Assembly (NCBI GenBank): GCA_934167685.1
Contig: CAKPLQ010000011.1
Location: 1-33,852 of the forward strand
DNA from: an uncultured Clostridia bacterium
Lineage (GTDB): Bacteria > Bacillota > Clostridia > TANB77 > CAG-508
Direction: 5' to 3'
DNA: 33,852 bases
Under the pieces are notes generated by a model, which saw only the letters and a program-made list of their open reading frames with translations, was not told the DNA's origin and did not search any database. Positions 1-9,009 of this stretch are shown piece by piece. Positions within the stretch are counted from its first letter, which is position 1. Each line of letters opens with the position of its first letter. The translations under genes were made by a program, and so were the position numbers.

Positions 1-98
1 CCAAAAGCCTTTTTAGTAATAATTCTAGCATCATAAACCAAAATTACACCAGCTAATAAAATAAGTACACCTATTAATCTTCCAATTATTTGTAACAT
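1..98 (-). CDS. Small membrane protein, 3' end outside window
   Basis: Partial gene whose first 32 codons lie on the minus strand and run off the left edge. It starts at an ATG preceded by AAAAGGATG. The visible protein begins MLQIIGRLIGVLILLAGVIL and continues VYDARIITKKAFG, that is one hydrophobic segment followed by a basic stretch. It follows recG by 57 bases on the same strand, so it is probably cotranscribed. I do not recognise the family; single-span proteins of this kind are common in clostridia. The gene call rests on the start, the ribosome site and the open frame. Confidence 0.5.
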   Translation of the reverse strand, partial: MLQIIGRLIGVLILLAGVILVYDARIITKKAF

Positions 99-155
99 AA
101 TATCAACATCCTTTTCTCTGCCAATTGCTGTTTCTGTACCAGCAATAGCAATAAT

Positions 156-2204
156 TTAAATTTCTATTCTTGAACTAAACTTCTCTTTTACCAAGTCATT
201 TAGTTTTGCATTTTTTTCTTTTTCAAGTAATGGGTCATCTTCCATAATTTTTAAAGCTAATTTTTGTACCTTTTTCAAAACTGCTATATCTTCAAACAGA
301 TTAGCAATTTTAAATTCTGGAAGTCCATGTTGTTCTGTCCCAAAAAAGTCTCCAGAACCTCTAAGTTCTAAGTCTTTTTCAGAAATTATAAATCCATCAT
401 TTGTATCACACATTACTTTCATCCTTTGTCTTATTGTTTCACTATTTCCTTCGTATTTTAAAATGCAATATGATTGATATTCGCCTCTTCCTACTCTTCC
501 ACGTAATTGGTGCAATTGTGCTAATCCAAATCTTTCTGCATTTTCTACTACCATAATACTTGCATTTGGAACATTAACTCCAACTTCTATTACAGTTGTT
601 GCAATCAAAATTTGGATTTTACCATTTTTAAATCTTTCCATAATTTCATCTTTTTCTTTTGGTTTCATTTTTCCATGTAAATATGCTACTTTATATTCAC
701 TAAATGTTTCTTTTTGATATTTTTCTGCAAGTTCAATTACTGATTGCAAGCCCTCCATATCTTCGTTTTCTTCAACTAATGGACATACTATATATGCTTG
801 CCTGCCTTCTGTTATTTGTTTTCTTATAAAATTGTTTACTCTTTCTTCCATATTTTTTCTAACTGCATATGTTTCAATTTTCTTTCTGTTTGGTGGAAGT
901 TCATCTATTATAGATATATCCAAATCTCCATACAATATTAATGCAAGTGTTCTTGGAATTGGTGTTGCAGACATTGCAATTACATCTGGATTTTGCCCTT
1001 TAGATGCTATAGTTCCTCTTTGTTTTACTCCAAAACGGTGTTGCTCATCTGTTACAACTAATCCTAAATTTTTGAATACTACATTTTCCTCTAATATTGC
1101 ATGTGTTCCTATTAATATATCTATTTCTCCATTTTGTAGTTTTTCTAATATTTCTGTTTTCTTCTTTTTAGTAACACTTGAAATTAATAGTTCTACTCTT
1201 ATTCCAAGTTCTTCTAATATTCCTTGAAAGCTTTCTAAATGTTGACTTGCAAGTATTGCTGTTGGTGCCATTATTGTTGCTTGATAGCCTGATTTTACGG
1301 CTTTATATGCAGATATCATTGCTACTACTGTTTTTCCTGAACCAACATCTCCTTGTAGAAGTCTATTCATTGGCTTGTTGCTTTCCATATCTTTATCAAT
1401 TTCTTCTAATACTCGTAGTTGTGCTTTTGTTAATTTAAATGGCAAAATGTTTATTACATCTGACATATATACATCTTTACTAAATTGTATTCCATCTGTT
1501 TCGTGTTCATAATTATTTTTTAATTTTAATAATGCTAATTGTGTTGTAAGTAGCTCTTCAAATACTAGTCTTTCTCTCGCCTTATTAAAATCTGAAAACT
1601 CTACTGGAAAGTGTATTCTTTCAATTGTATTGTTTATATCCCATAAATTATTTTCTTTTAATATGTATTCTGGCAATGTTTCTGGCAATTGCCCTTTTAC
1701 TTCTAAAAGTCCATTTTCTATGATTCTTCTTAATGTTGTTTGCTTTAGCTCATATGTTAATGGATAAATTGGAATAATTTTTCCTGTATTTTTACTTTGG
1801 TCAATTTCATCATATACAGGCGAATTCATTTCTAATCTTCCATTTTTGTTTGATATTTTTCCAAAAAATCTGTACATTCTTCCAGGTTGAAATTTGTCTC
1901 TTAAATATCCTTGATTGAACCATGTTATATAACAGGTTCCTGTTTGGTCTTTTACAATTAGTCTGCTTATTGTCATTCTGCCTTTGTGCATTTCACTTAT
2001 TCTGCCTGTTGGCATTGCTTCTATTAAGACTTCTTCTCCTTCTGTACATTCATATAAGTTTTTTGGCTTGCTTCTGTCTTCATAGTCTCTTGGATAGTAT
2101 TCTATTAAGTCTTTTAATGTATATATTTTTAGTTTATTCAGTAGTTTTACCCTGCTTGGTCCTACTGTTTTTACATATTTTACATCTTTGTTTAGTTCTA
2201 ACAT
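156..2204 (-). CDS. recG: ATP-dependent DNA helicase RecG
   Basis: RecG is a superfamily 2 helicase that remodels stalled replication forks and branch-migrates Holliday junctions. The 682-residue protein has the usual length. It shows an N-terminal wedge/OB domain (roughly residues 60-150), Walker A GDVGSGKT near residue 285, a DEQH Walker B-type box near 390 followed by RFGVKQR, the SATPIPRT motif III, and the C-terminal helicase motifs TTVIEVGVNVPNA and QLRGRVGRG. The start ATG follows AGAGGAGTAGAG. It is the first gene of a minus-strand unit with a small membrane protein downstream. Identification is firm from motif content and order. Confidence 0.97.
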   Translation of the reverse strand: MLELNKDVKYVKTVGPSRVKLLNKLKIYTLKDLIEYYPRDYEDRSKPKNLYECTEGEEVLIEAMPTGRISEMHKGRMTISRLIVKDQTGTCYITWFNQGYLRDKFQPGRMYRFFGKISNKNGRLEMNSPVYDEIDQSKNTGKIIPIYPLTYELKQTTLRRIIENGLLEVKGQLPETLPEYILKENNLWDINNTIERIHFPVEFSDFNKARERLVFEELLTTQLALLKLKNNYEHETDGIQFSKDVYMSDVINILPFKLTKAQLRVLEEIDKDMESNKPMNRLLQGDVGSGKTVVAMISAYKAVKSGYQATIMAPTAILASQHLESFQGILEELGIRVELLISSVTKKKKTEILEKLQNGEIDILIGTHAILEENVVFKNLGLVVTDEQHRFGVKQRGTIASKGQNPDVIAMSATPIPRTLALILYGDLDISIIDELPPNRKKIETYAVRKNMEERVNNFIRKQITEGRQAYIVCPLVEENEDMEGLQSVIELAEKYQKETFSEYKVAYLHGKMKPKEKDEIMERFKNGKIQILIATTVIEVGVNVPNASIMVVENAERFGLAQLHQLRGRVGRGEYQSYCILKYEGNSETIRQRMKVMCDTNDGFIISEKDLELRGSGDFFGTEQHGLPEFKIANLFEDIAVLKKVQKLALKIMEDDPLLEKEKNAKLNDLVKEKFSSRIEI

Positions 2205-2232
2205 CTCTACTCCTCTTTTTCCATATGTCTAC

Positions 2233-2261
2233 ATTTTACTATATAGATTTTCAAAAATCAA
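2233..2261 (-). promoter_or_regulatory. Candidate vegetative promoter of recG
   Basis: On the minus strand TTGATT (2256-2261) and TAAAAT (2233-2238) are separated by 17 bases, just upstream of the recG ribosome site. In such AT-rich DNA a chance match is possible. Confidence 0.4.
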
Positions 2262-2372
2262 CAAAATATAAGTACTTTGCAAAAAATAGCCTAATTAATT
2301 TATGGAGTTTTTTAGATAATAAAATTCATATCATAAAGTGAGAGATTATTATTTGCATAATATAGATTATGC

Positions 2373-2398
2373 AAAAGCCATTCAAACGAATGGCTTTT
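2373..2398. terminator. Rho-independent terminator, probably for the 2434-3883 module
   Basis: An 11-bp perfect stem (2373-2383 with 2388-2398, AAAAGCCATTC) closes an AAAC loop. It lies 35 bases past the stop of the gene ending at 2434 and upstream of recG, so it most likely ends the minus-strand module. The T-tract is short. Confidence 0.7.
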
Positions 2399-2433
2399 AT
2401 TATAAAATTTTTGATTAAAATCTTTTTTAGATA

Positions 2434-2862
2434 TTAACTTATATGAAATATCCTTTTTATTTTATTTATAATTTTTTTTAACATTGTTTCTTTATGTTCT
2501 ACTACTAATATAGTATTCTCATTGATATTTTCATTTTCAACATGATTATTAAATATATTATTAGGCCTAAACTTTTTTTGTTTTTCTTGTTCTTCTTTCA
2601 TTTCATTTAATTTTAATATTTGGTTAATTTTTTGTTTTTCATCTTCTTTTGCAATATAATTTTTATATAAATTTATCAAGATTGCATCTGTCTTCCTTAG
2701 AGTTTTAGGCATAATCGGATTATATATATATATATAATTTTTATCCATATTATTTTTATAAAATTCAATTTTTTCTTCAGGAATTTTTATATAGTCTTCT
2801 TTTGGGATATGCTTTAATATTTCTAAAACTTCTACATAACTACAACTATATGTATTATTCAA
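2434..2862 (-). CDS. Small protein with basic amphipathic C-terminal tail
   Basis: Second gene of the transglutaminase-like module. The frame is open from an ATG at 2907, but a TTG at 2862 has GAGAGGG 7-8 bases upstream and overlaps the preceding gene by only 8 bases; I prefer it (142 aa). The N-terminal part holds YVEVLEILKHIPKEDY, then KIPEEKIEFYKNNMDKNY, a Lys/Glu-rich helical region (about residues 75-105) and a C-terminal tail ending MLKKIINKIKRIFHIS. That tail matches, without gaps, the tail of the 84-residue protein at 11080-11334. I recall similar small proteins in gut clostridia but know no function. No signal peptide. The tail could bind membrane, by analogy with MinD/FtsA tails (inference). 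Confidence 0.75.
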   Translation of the reverse strand: MNNTYSCSYVEVLEILKHIPKEDYIKIPEEKIEFYKNNMDKNYIYIYNPIMPKTLRKTDAILINLYKNYIAKEDEKQKINQILKLNEMKEEQEKQKKFRPNNIFNNHVENENINENTILVVEHKETMLKKIINKIKRIFHIS

Positions 2863-3883
2863 TGGCTTTACCCTCTCTTTCTTTTGTATTCTCAATCTGC
2901 TCAGCATTTAATACTTCTGTTTCCGTAACACCTTTTTCTAAGCCTCTCTTTAAAAATTTTTTCAAAGTTGAATCTACAATTTTTTCATCCATCATTCTCC
3001 TAAAAGAAACTTCATCATAATTTTGTCCATTAATTACATGTGGCAATACTTTTTTATCTATTCCTGTAATACTTCTTGTATTTTGCATATTAAAAATATC
3101 TTTTAAGTCACTATACAACCAATCTTCACTTGTTTGTTCTGGTGGGATACCTAAAAAGCCATCTCTTATGAATACCGCTCTTGTCAAATCAACAGATTTA
3201 TATTTTTCTCCATCTTTAACAATAATCCACGCATGTCCTAATTCACTTGTTCCATCAACTCCATATGCTTCAATTCCAGCTTTTTTCAAAAGAGGAACTA
3301 AATAATCAGTATAATCTTCGCAAACACCATTAATAATTAATCCATTATTAAATTCTGGCGGAAAATATTTTTTTGGTTCTAGAAGAAAGTCTATTAAAAC
3401 TTTTGAAATATCATCATTAGCTTCATATTCATTTCCTTTAAAATTAAACTTTGTTTTTTTTCTTAACCCTTTCTCTATTTTTTTCATAACATCGTCTACG
3501 TTTTCAGCTACTAAATTCTCATTTCCTAAATGATTTTGTAACTCTGATGTTATATAACCTTTTAGTTTTTGTATAAATTCATTATAATTTTCACTATTTT
3601 CATCTCGTATTCTTAATATATTATTAAATATTTGTGATTCTCCTTGTGTAATTGAACGAGTCAAAGCAAACTCTTCATCACATTCAGCTCTCGTTTTATT
3701 CATCGCAATTGTTAAATCATTTGAGACTCCAGAAATGGTTCCTTGAGCGTATCCTCTTGCAAATAAATAAGCATAATTATATTTTACATTTTCTAGAAAA
3801 TAGTTCATAATAAATTTTATTCTAGCCTCTATATCTTGTATTTTCTCTGCTTCTGCTAATAAATCTTCAACATTATCTATCAT
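2855..3883 (-). CDS. Transglutaminase-like cysteine protein
   Basis: A 342-residue cytoplasmic-looking protein with no signal peptide. Residues about 180-235 carry the papain-like/transglutaminase core: Cys188 in NGVCEDYTDYLVPLL, His217 in GHAWIIV and Asp232 in SVDLTRA, in the C-H-D order and spacing expected of TGc-type domains (transglutaminases, peptidases, deamidases). The first 150 residues are helical and polar and may bind a substrate or partner; FLENVKYNYAYLFARGY resembles the segment before such cores. The start ATG follows AAAGGAG. The small tailed protein downstream overlaps its end, suggesting translational coupling. Catalytic class is well supported; substrate and biological role are unknown. 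Confidence 0.8.
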   Translation of the reverse strand: MIDNVEDLLAEAEKIQDIEARIKFIMNYFLENVKYNYAYLFARGYAQGTISGVSNDLTIAMNKTRAECDEEFALTRSITQGESQIFNNILRIRDENSENYNEFIQKLKGYITSELQNHLGNENLVAENVDDVMKKIEKGLRKKTKFNFKGNEYEANDDISKVLIDFLLEPKKYFPPEFNNGLIINGVCEDYTDYLVPLLKKAGIEAYGVDGTSELGHAWIIVKDGEKYKSVDLTRAVFIRDGFLGIPPEQTSEDWLYSDLKDIFNMQNTRSITGIDKKVLPHVINGQNYDEVSFRRMMDEKIVDSTLKKFLKRGLEKGVTETEVLNAEQIENTKEREGKAIE

Positions 3884-4011
3884 ATAAATATTTCTCCTTT
3901 GTCCTTTTTATTATGGTATTTACTATAAAATTATATTTTTCTCTTCTCATATTAATCTCCAACTTACTCCAAAACAGCAAGGTATAAAAATATTATCAAT
4001 TATTTAAAAGA

Positions 4012-4722
4012 CTATAATCTAATTTTTTCTAACTTAAAATCTAATCCATCAGCACTCACAAGTTTAAACTGAATACCTTCAATTTTGCCTTGAACAGCAT
4101 CATTTATAGAAGCACCATGCAGATGACCATAATAACATCTTTTAACATTATACTTTTTCATAAGCTCTACAAACTTAGCCTCTTGCTCAAATTCAATTTT
4201 TGCTTTCGTTATAGGAGGATAATGCATAAACACTATTATCTCTTTATCTTTTCCGAACTTATTCACACCATCTTGTAAAGACAATTCTAATCTAATAAGT
4301 TCCCTATTTATTAATTTTTCATCAGCACCCTCATCAGTAATACTCCAGCCTCTAGTACCACATAAAATTTTATCTTCAAATTCGTAACTATTATTGTATA
4401 GAAAATCTATATTATTAAAGTTATTGTCTTTCAAGAAATTTCTCATATTTGTTAAAGTTGTCCACCAATAGTCGTGGTTACCTTTTAGCATTAACTTTTT
4501 TCCAGTTAAACTATTTAGATATCCAAAATCTAATTTTGTATCTTCTAAATATGTTTCCCACGAAAAATCGCCTGGTAAAACAACCAAGTCATCTTCTTTT
4601 ACTTTTTCTATCCAATCTTTTCTTATTTTTTCTTCATGACCTGACCAATTATCTCCAAATATGTCCATTGGTTTTGGCACTCTAAATGATAAATGAAGGT
4701 CTGCTATTACAAATATTGACAT
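4012..4722 (-). CDS. Calcineurin-like metallophosphoesterase
   Basis: A 236-residue protein with the complete metallophosphoesterase signature: DLH near residue 8, GDFSW near 52, GNHDYWW near 81, HYPP near 167 and GHLHG near 199. These residues bind the dinuclear metal centre. The substrate cannot be read from the sequence. It is the last gene of the lysS-M50-tsaD operon, starting 15 bases after tsaD, so it is probably cotranscribed with housekeeping genes. No transmembrane or signal segment is seen. Confidence 0.88.
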   Translation of the reverse strand: MSIFVIADLHLSFRVPKPMDIFGDNWSGHEEKIRKDWIEKVKEDDLVVLPGDFSWETYLEDTKLDFGYLNSLTGKKLMLKGNHDYWWTTLTNMRNFLKDNNFNNIDFLYNNSYEFEDKILCGTRGWSITDEGADEKLINRELIRLELSLQDGVNKFGKDKEIIVFMHYPPITKAKIEFEQEAKFVELMKKYNVKRCYYGHLHGASINDAVQGKIEGIQFKLVSADGLDFKLEKIRL

Positions 4723-4737
4723 ATTATTTTTCCTTTT

Positions 4738-5736
4738 CTAATCTCCAATTTTCAAGTTCGGTACTGCATTTAGTGTATTTTCTGAAATATCTCCATTTAG
4801 ATATCTATAATATCCTGCTGCTCCTATCATTGCTGCATTATCTGTGCAAAGTTTTAAATCTGGCTTGTATATTTTTATTCCTTGTTGTTCTAATTTTTCG
4901 AATTCACTTCTAATATGAGTATTTGCTGATACTCCACCTGCTAGGACAACTTTTTTTATTCCTGTTTGTTCTATTGCTTTGGTAATGTTTTCTGTTAACA
5001 CTTCTGTTACAGCCTTCTCAAAACTCATACATAAGTCTTCTTTGCTTACATCTGGATTTTTATGATGTAAATTTATTACTGCAGTTTTTATTCCACTAAA
5101 ACTAAAATCTAAGTTTTCAAAATGTGTTTTTGGGAAGTCTATGCTTGGTTGACCTTGTTGTGCTAATTTATCAACTTTTGGTCCTCCTGGATAGCCTAAA
5201 CCAACTACTCTTGCAACTTTATCAAAAGCCTCTCCTATGGCATCATCACGTGTTCTACCTAATACTTCCATATCACAATAATCTTTTACATATACTATTT
5301 GTGTATTTCCACCTGATGTTAACATACATAAAAATGGTGGTTCTAAATCTGGATGTGTTATGTAATTTGCAGCAATATGTCCTTCTAAGTGATTTACTCC
5401 TACCAATGGCTTATTTAATGCATATGCTAGTCCTCTTCCATATGATACTCCTACTAACAACGCTCCTACTAATCCTGGTCCATATGTCGGTGCAATTACA
5501 TCTACATCTTCAAATTTCATATTTGCTTCTTCAAGCGCCGTTTTTGCTACCCTTGATATTGCTTCTATATGATTCCTTGATGCAATCTCCGGAACTACTC
5601 CTCCATATTGCTCATGAATTTTTATTTGTGTGTCTATTATATTAGATAAAACTTCTCTACCGTTTTTTACAACGGCAACAGAAGTTTCATCGCAACTTGA
5701 TTCTATTCCTAAAACTATTATATCTTTTTTTGTCAT
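4738..5736 (-). CDS. tsaD: tRNA N6-adenosine threonylcarbamoyltransferase TsaD
   Basis: TsaD transfers the threonylcarbamoyl group from threonylcarbamoyl-AMP to A37 of ANN-decoding tRNAs (t6A), working with TsaB and TsaE. The 332-residue protein has normal length. It shows GIESSCDETSVAVV near the N-terminus, the metal-binding pair His116 and His120 in NHLEGH, TSGGNTQIVYV, and GGVSANTHIR near residue 265, all ASKHA-fold TsaD hallmarks. It sits between an M50 protease gene and a metallophosphoesterase gene with gaps of 17 and 15 bases, so it is operonic. Its partner tsaB is about 20 kb away at 24918; tsaE and tsaC are not in the window. Confidence 0.97.
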   Translation of the reverse strand: MTKKDIIVLGIESSCDETSVAVVKNGREVLSNIIDTQIKIHEQYGGVVPEIASRNHIEAISRVAKTALEEANMKFEDVDVIAPTYGPGLVGALLVGVSYGRGLAYALNKPLVGVNHLEGHIAANYITHPDLEPPFLCMLTSGGNTQIVYVKDYCDMEVLGRTRDDAIGEAFDKVARVVGLGYPGGPKVDKLAQQGQPSIDFPKTHFENLDFSFSGIKTAVINLHHKNPDVSKEDLCMSFEKAVTEVLTENITKAIEQTGIKKVVLAGGVSANTHIRSEFEKLEQQGIKIYKPDLKLCTDNAAMIGAAGYYRYLNGDISENTLNAVPNLKIGD

Positions 5737-5753
5737 TTATATTTCTCCTAATT

Positions 5754-6491
5754 TTATAATAATCCAAATATTCTCATTGCTAATCCTAATATTCCTTCTG
5801 TCATTGAATCTATCAGTGGTGAAATTAGTCTTCCTGCAATTCCTGTTATCCATATAATTAAAAATATAAAATAAAATATTTGTTGATTATCTATAAACCA
5901 TATTTTTGCATTTCTTGGTAGTATTGGTAAAAATATTTTTGAACCATCTAATGGTGGTAATGGTATTAAATTAAACACTCCAAGTCCTATATTCATTGTA
6001 ATAATACTTGCTACTATTGCTATTATTATTGTTCCTACTTTATTTAGTAAGAATCCTGCTCCTGCAAATTTTATTATTGCACAATAAATTAGTGCAAATA
6101 TTATTGCTGTAATAAAATTCATTAATGGTCCTGCAAATGATACTATTGCATCTGCTTTTTCTACTGAAATATTTCTATTATAATTTCTTGGATCTATTTC
6201 TACTGGCTTTCCCCATCCTATATGTGCAAATAACAACATTGCTAATCCTAATGGATCAACATGGTCAAATGGGTTTAAGCTTAATCTACCTTGTCTTACA
6301 GGTGTATCATCTCCTAATTTGTATGCTGCAAATGCATGACCAAACTCGTGCACTGTTATTGCTAACAATACTGCTGGTATTGATAATATCAAACTAAATA
6401 TTCCACTTGTTCCATAACTCATTAATGATATTACTACCAATATTCCTATTATTATATATAATGTTTTTTTATCTATATTAAATCCAAACAT
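5754..6491 (-). CDS. M50-family (site-2-protease-like) membrane metalloprotease
   Basis: A 245-residue polytopic membrane protein. HEFGH in VHEFGHAFAAYKLGD (about residues 48-62) is the zinc-binding HExxH site and LIPLPPLDGSKI (about 176-188) supplies the third ligand, the standard M50 pair, here inside hydrophobic segments. Its short form without PDZ domain resembles the YwhC-type subgroup. It probably cleaves transmembrane segments, but no substrate is indicated. Located between lysS and tsaD with gaps of 38 and 17 bases on the same strand. Confidence 0.92.
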   Translation of the reverse strand: MFGFNIDKKTLYIIIGILVVISLMSYGTSGIFSLILSIPAVLLAITVHEFGHAFAAYKLGDDTPVRQGRLSLNPFDHVDPLGLAMLLFAHIGWGKPVEIDPRNYNRNISVEKADAIVSFAGPLMNFITAIIFALIYCAIIKFAGAGFLLNKVGTIIIAIVASIITMNIGLGVFNLIPLPPLDGSKIFLPILPRNAKIWFIDNQQIFYFIFLIIWITGIAGRLISPLIDSMTEGILGLAMRIFGLL

Positions 6492-6529
6492 ATATTGCTC
6501 CTATCTTCCCCTGAATTTTCTTAAGTATT

Positions 6530-8029
6530 TTAATTTAATGGTTTCATTGTTGGGAATAGTAATACATCTCTTATTGATGCAGAATCTGTTAATAGCATAA
6601 CTAATCTATCAATTCCTATTCCAAGTCCACCTGTTGGAGGCATACCATATTCAAGTGCTGTTATGAAATCATCATCCATCATATTAGCTTCTTCATCTCC
6701 AGCTTCTCTTGCTTCAGCTTGTTTTTTGAATCTTTCATATTGATCTATTGGGTCATTTAATTCTGAATATGCATTTCCATATTCTCTACCGCCAATAAAT
6801 ACTTCAAATCTTTCTGTTAATCTCTTATCACTTGGTTTTCTCTTTGTTAATGGTGATACTTCTACTGGGTAATCATATATAAATGTTGGTTGTACTAATG
6901 TTTCTTCTACAAATTCTTCAAAGAATGTATTTATTATATCTCCTCTTGTTTTCTTGATTGGATCTATTTCTACTTTCTTCTCTTCTGCAATTGCAACTGC
7001 TTGCTCATCTGTTTCAATTGTATTGAAGTCAACACCTGTTACTTCTTTTATTGCATCTATCATTGTAATTCTTTTCCATGGTGATTCTAAGTCCAAATCT
7101 GTTCCTTGATAGTTTATTTTTGCTGTTCCTAATACTTTTTGAGCTACTGTTCTAAACATATCTTCTGTTATATCCATCATATCATGGTAATCTTCGTATG
7201 CTGAATATAATTCTATGTTTGTGAATTCTGGATTGTGTTTTATGTCCATTCCTTCGTTTCTGAACATTCTTCCCATTTCATATACTTTATCAAATCCACC
7301 TACGATTAGTCTCTTTAAGTATAGTTCATTTGCAATTCTTAAATACATATCTAAGTCTAATGTGTTGTGATGTGTTATAAATGGTCTTGCTGCTGCTCCA
7401 CCTGCTATTGTGTTTAATATTGGTGTATCTACTTCTAAGTACCCTTTGTTATCTAAATATGCTTTTACTTCTCTTATTATTTTACTTCTTAATATAAATG
7501 TTTCTTTTACTTCTGGATTTACTATTAAATCAACATATCTTTGTCTATATCTTAAGTCTACATCTCTTAATCCATGGAATTTTTCTGGTAATGGTCTTAA
7601 TGATTTTGATAATAATGTTACTTCTTTTGCATGTACAGATATTTCTTCTGTTCTTGTTTTAAATACAAAACCAGTTATTCCTATAATATCTCCAATATCC
7701 CATGTTTTGAATGCTTTGTAGCTTTCTTCTCCTAAATCGTTTATGCTTACATAACTTTGGATTTTTTCATCACTGTCTTGTATTGTACAGAATGATGCTT
7801 TTCCCATTATTCTTTTTGCTATTATTCTTCCTGCTACTGTTACATCTTTATTTTCAAATTCTTCATATTTTGATTTTATTTCTCCTGCTGTATTTGTTCT
7901 ATTGAATTTTGTTATTTCAAATGGATCTTTTCCTTCTTCTTGTAATTCTTTTAATTTATCTTTTCTTATTTGTATTAAGTGATTCTCATCTAATTCTACT
8001 TCTTGATTTTGATTTTTGTTTTCTTGCAT
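6530..8029 (-). CDS. lysS: Lysyl-tRNA synthetase, class II
   Basis: Charges tRNA-Lys with lysine in the cytoplasm. The 499-residue length is typical. An N-terminal OB-fold anticodon-binding domain (about residues 60-150, VAGRIIAKRIMGKASFCTIQ) precedes the class II core, with motif 2 FRNEGMDIKHNPEFTNIELY and motif 3 GLGIGIDRLVMLL near the C-terminus. The ATG follows AGGAGAGAATAGAAA. It heads the operon with the M50 protease, tsaD and metallophosphoesterase genes. A good promoter lies just upstream and the leader is too short for a T-box. Confidence 0.98.
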   Translation of the reverse strand: MQENKNQNQEVELDENHLIQIRKDKLKELQEEGKDPFEITKFNRTNTAGEIKSKYEEFENKDVTVAGRIIAKRIMGKASFCTIQDSDEKIQSYVSINDLGEESYKAFKTWDIGDIIGITGFVFKTRTEEISVHAKEVTLLSKSLRPLPEKFHGLRDVDLRYRQRYVDLIVNPEVKETFILRSKIIREVKAYLDNKGYLEVDTPILNTIAGGAAARPFITHHNTLDLDMYLRIANELYLKRLIVGGFDKVYEMGRMFRNEGMDIKHNPEFTNIELYSAYEDYHDMMDITEDMFRTVAQKVLGTAKINYQGTDLDLESPWKRITMIDAIKEVTGVDFNTIETDEQAVAIAEEKKVEIDPIKKTRGDIINTFFEEFVEETLVQPTFIYDYPVEVSPLTKRKPSDKRLTERFEVFIGGREYGNAYSELNDPIDQYERFKKQAEAREAGDEEANMMDDDFITALEYGMPPTGGLGIGIDRLVMLLTDSASIRDVLLFPTMKPLN

Positions 8030-8066
8030 TTTCTATTCTCTCCTTTTTTTCCAATTATACAGAAAT

Positions 8067-8095
8067 ATTATAGTTTATTTTGCTTCAAAAATCAA
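8067..8095 (-). promoter_or_regulatory. Vegetative promoter of the lysS operon
   Basis: Minus strand TTGATT (8090-8095), 17-base spacer, TATAAT (8067-8072), starting transcription about 30 bases before the lysS start codon. Confidence 0.6.
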
Positions 8096-8125
8096 GCTTT
8101 TATGTAAAATATTATTGTAAAGCTA

Positions 8126-8153
8126 TTGATTTATTTTATTTTTGATATATACT
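8126..8153 (+). promoter_or_regulatory. Candidate promoter of the exported Cys-rich protein gene
   Basis: TTGATT (8126-8131), 16-base spacer, TATACT (8148-8153), 32 bases before the ATG at 8186. It diverges from the lysS promoter. Confidence 0.5.
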
Positions 8154-8185
8154 AATTATATGTTTAATAAAAAGGGGGATTTAAC

Positions 8186-8740
8186 ATGAAAAAGAAAAAT
8201 TTTAATCTTTTGCTCAATATAATAATCATTGCATTAATTTTTATTTTAGTATGTGTTGTTGCATCTTTTGCAATTCCTAAAGATTTATCTAAATATATTA
8301 GTACTATCAAAACCTTAGAATCACAAGTTGCACAGTTAAATGAGACTATATCTAACAACGAAACTAAAATTAATCAATTAAATGAACAATTGTCTGATAC
8401 TGAAAAACAAATTTCTGACTTGACTAATACTAATAACTCACTTTCAAGTGAAAATCAAAAGTTATCTGAAAATAATACGGCTTTAGAAAATGAAAAACAA
8501 AATTTAAATAACAAAATATCAGAACTCCAAAATACTATATCAGCTGTTTCTGTATCTTCTCAATCAACTTCTTCTCCAACTCCAACTAATTCAACTCAAG
8601 GATATACTGTTTACATCACTGATACTGGTAAAAAATATCATAAAAGCTCTTGTTCTTATTTAAACCAAAGTAAAACTGCCATAAATATAAATTCTGCAAA
8701 GTCTCAAGGTTATACTCCTTGTTCTAGATGTAAACCTTAA
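8186..8740 (+). CDS. Membrane-anchored coiled-coil protein with C-terminal Cys/His domain
   Basis: A 184-residue protein starting after AAAGGGGGAT. Residues 1-30 are a basic start plus one long hydrophobic segment (signal anchor). Residues about 36-120 form a coiled coil rich in Leu, Asn, Gln and Glu, followed by a Ser/Thr/Pro linker. The C-terminal 45 residues carry YHKSSC and GYTPCSRCKP, a pattern of one His and three Cys seen at the ends of many exported Firmicute proteins and likely to bind a metal. Function unknown. It stands alone between its own promoter and a strong terminator. Confidence 0.85.
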   Translation: MKKKNFNLLLNIIIIALIFILVCVVASFAIPKDLSKYISTIKTLESQVAQLNETISNNETKINQLNEQLSDTEKQISDLTNTNNSLSSENQKLSENNTALENEKQNLNNKISELQNTISAVSVSSQSTSSPTPTNSTQGYTVYITDTGKKYHKSSCSYLNQSKTAININSAKSQGYTPCSRCKP

Positions 8741-8770
8741 TTTTGGGCATAAGATTTCATTTTTTATAAA

Positions 8771-8814
8771 AAATTAGCATCATCCAATAAGAAGATGATG
8801 CTAATTTTCTTTTT
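8771..8814 (+). terminator. Rho-independent terminator
   Basis: A 14-bp perfect stem (8771-8784 with 8794-8807, AAATTAGCATCATC) and a T-rich tail, 30 bases after the stop at 8740. Confidence 0.85.
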
Positions 8815-8865
8815 AATTAATTTGTTATTGGAGCGGTTGTCGTAGTTATCTACAACTTTTTCTCT

Positions 8866-8894
8866 CTTGACGATTGATACAAATATCAATCAAG
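8866..8894. repeat. Inverted repeat similar to the post-tRNA terminators
   Basis: CTTGA-cg-ATTGATA pairs with TATCAAT-CAAG around a CAAA loop. The core GATTGATACAAATATCAATC closely resembles the segments following tRNA-Thr and tRNA-Leu (GATACAAAAATCA-TCA). It may be a relic of the same cassette or an operator. The rest of 8815-8950 shows nothing recognisable. Confidence 0.4.
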
Positions 8895-8950
8895 TTATAT
8901 ATAGATTAACAGATTATTTAACTAAAATCAAGTAAAATAATGAAAAAATA

Positions 8951-8979
8951 TTGTTTAAATTATCTTCTTATGATAAAAT
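8951..8979 (+). promoter_or_regulatory. Candidate promoter of the 9010-11334 operon
   Basis: TTGTTT (8951-8956), 17-base spacer, TAAAAT (8974-8979), 30 bases before the ATG at 9010. Confidence 0.45.
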
Positions 8980-9009
8980 TTTAGTATATATTATTTGGTG
9001 GAGGAATAT

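Noticed and set aside
8030..8185. T-box leader of lysS
   Set aside because: The promoter lies about 30 bases from the start codon, leaving no room for a T-box structure.
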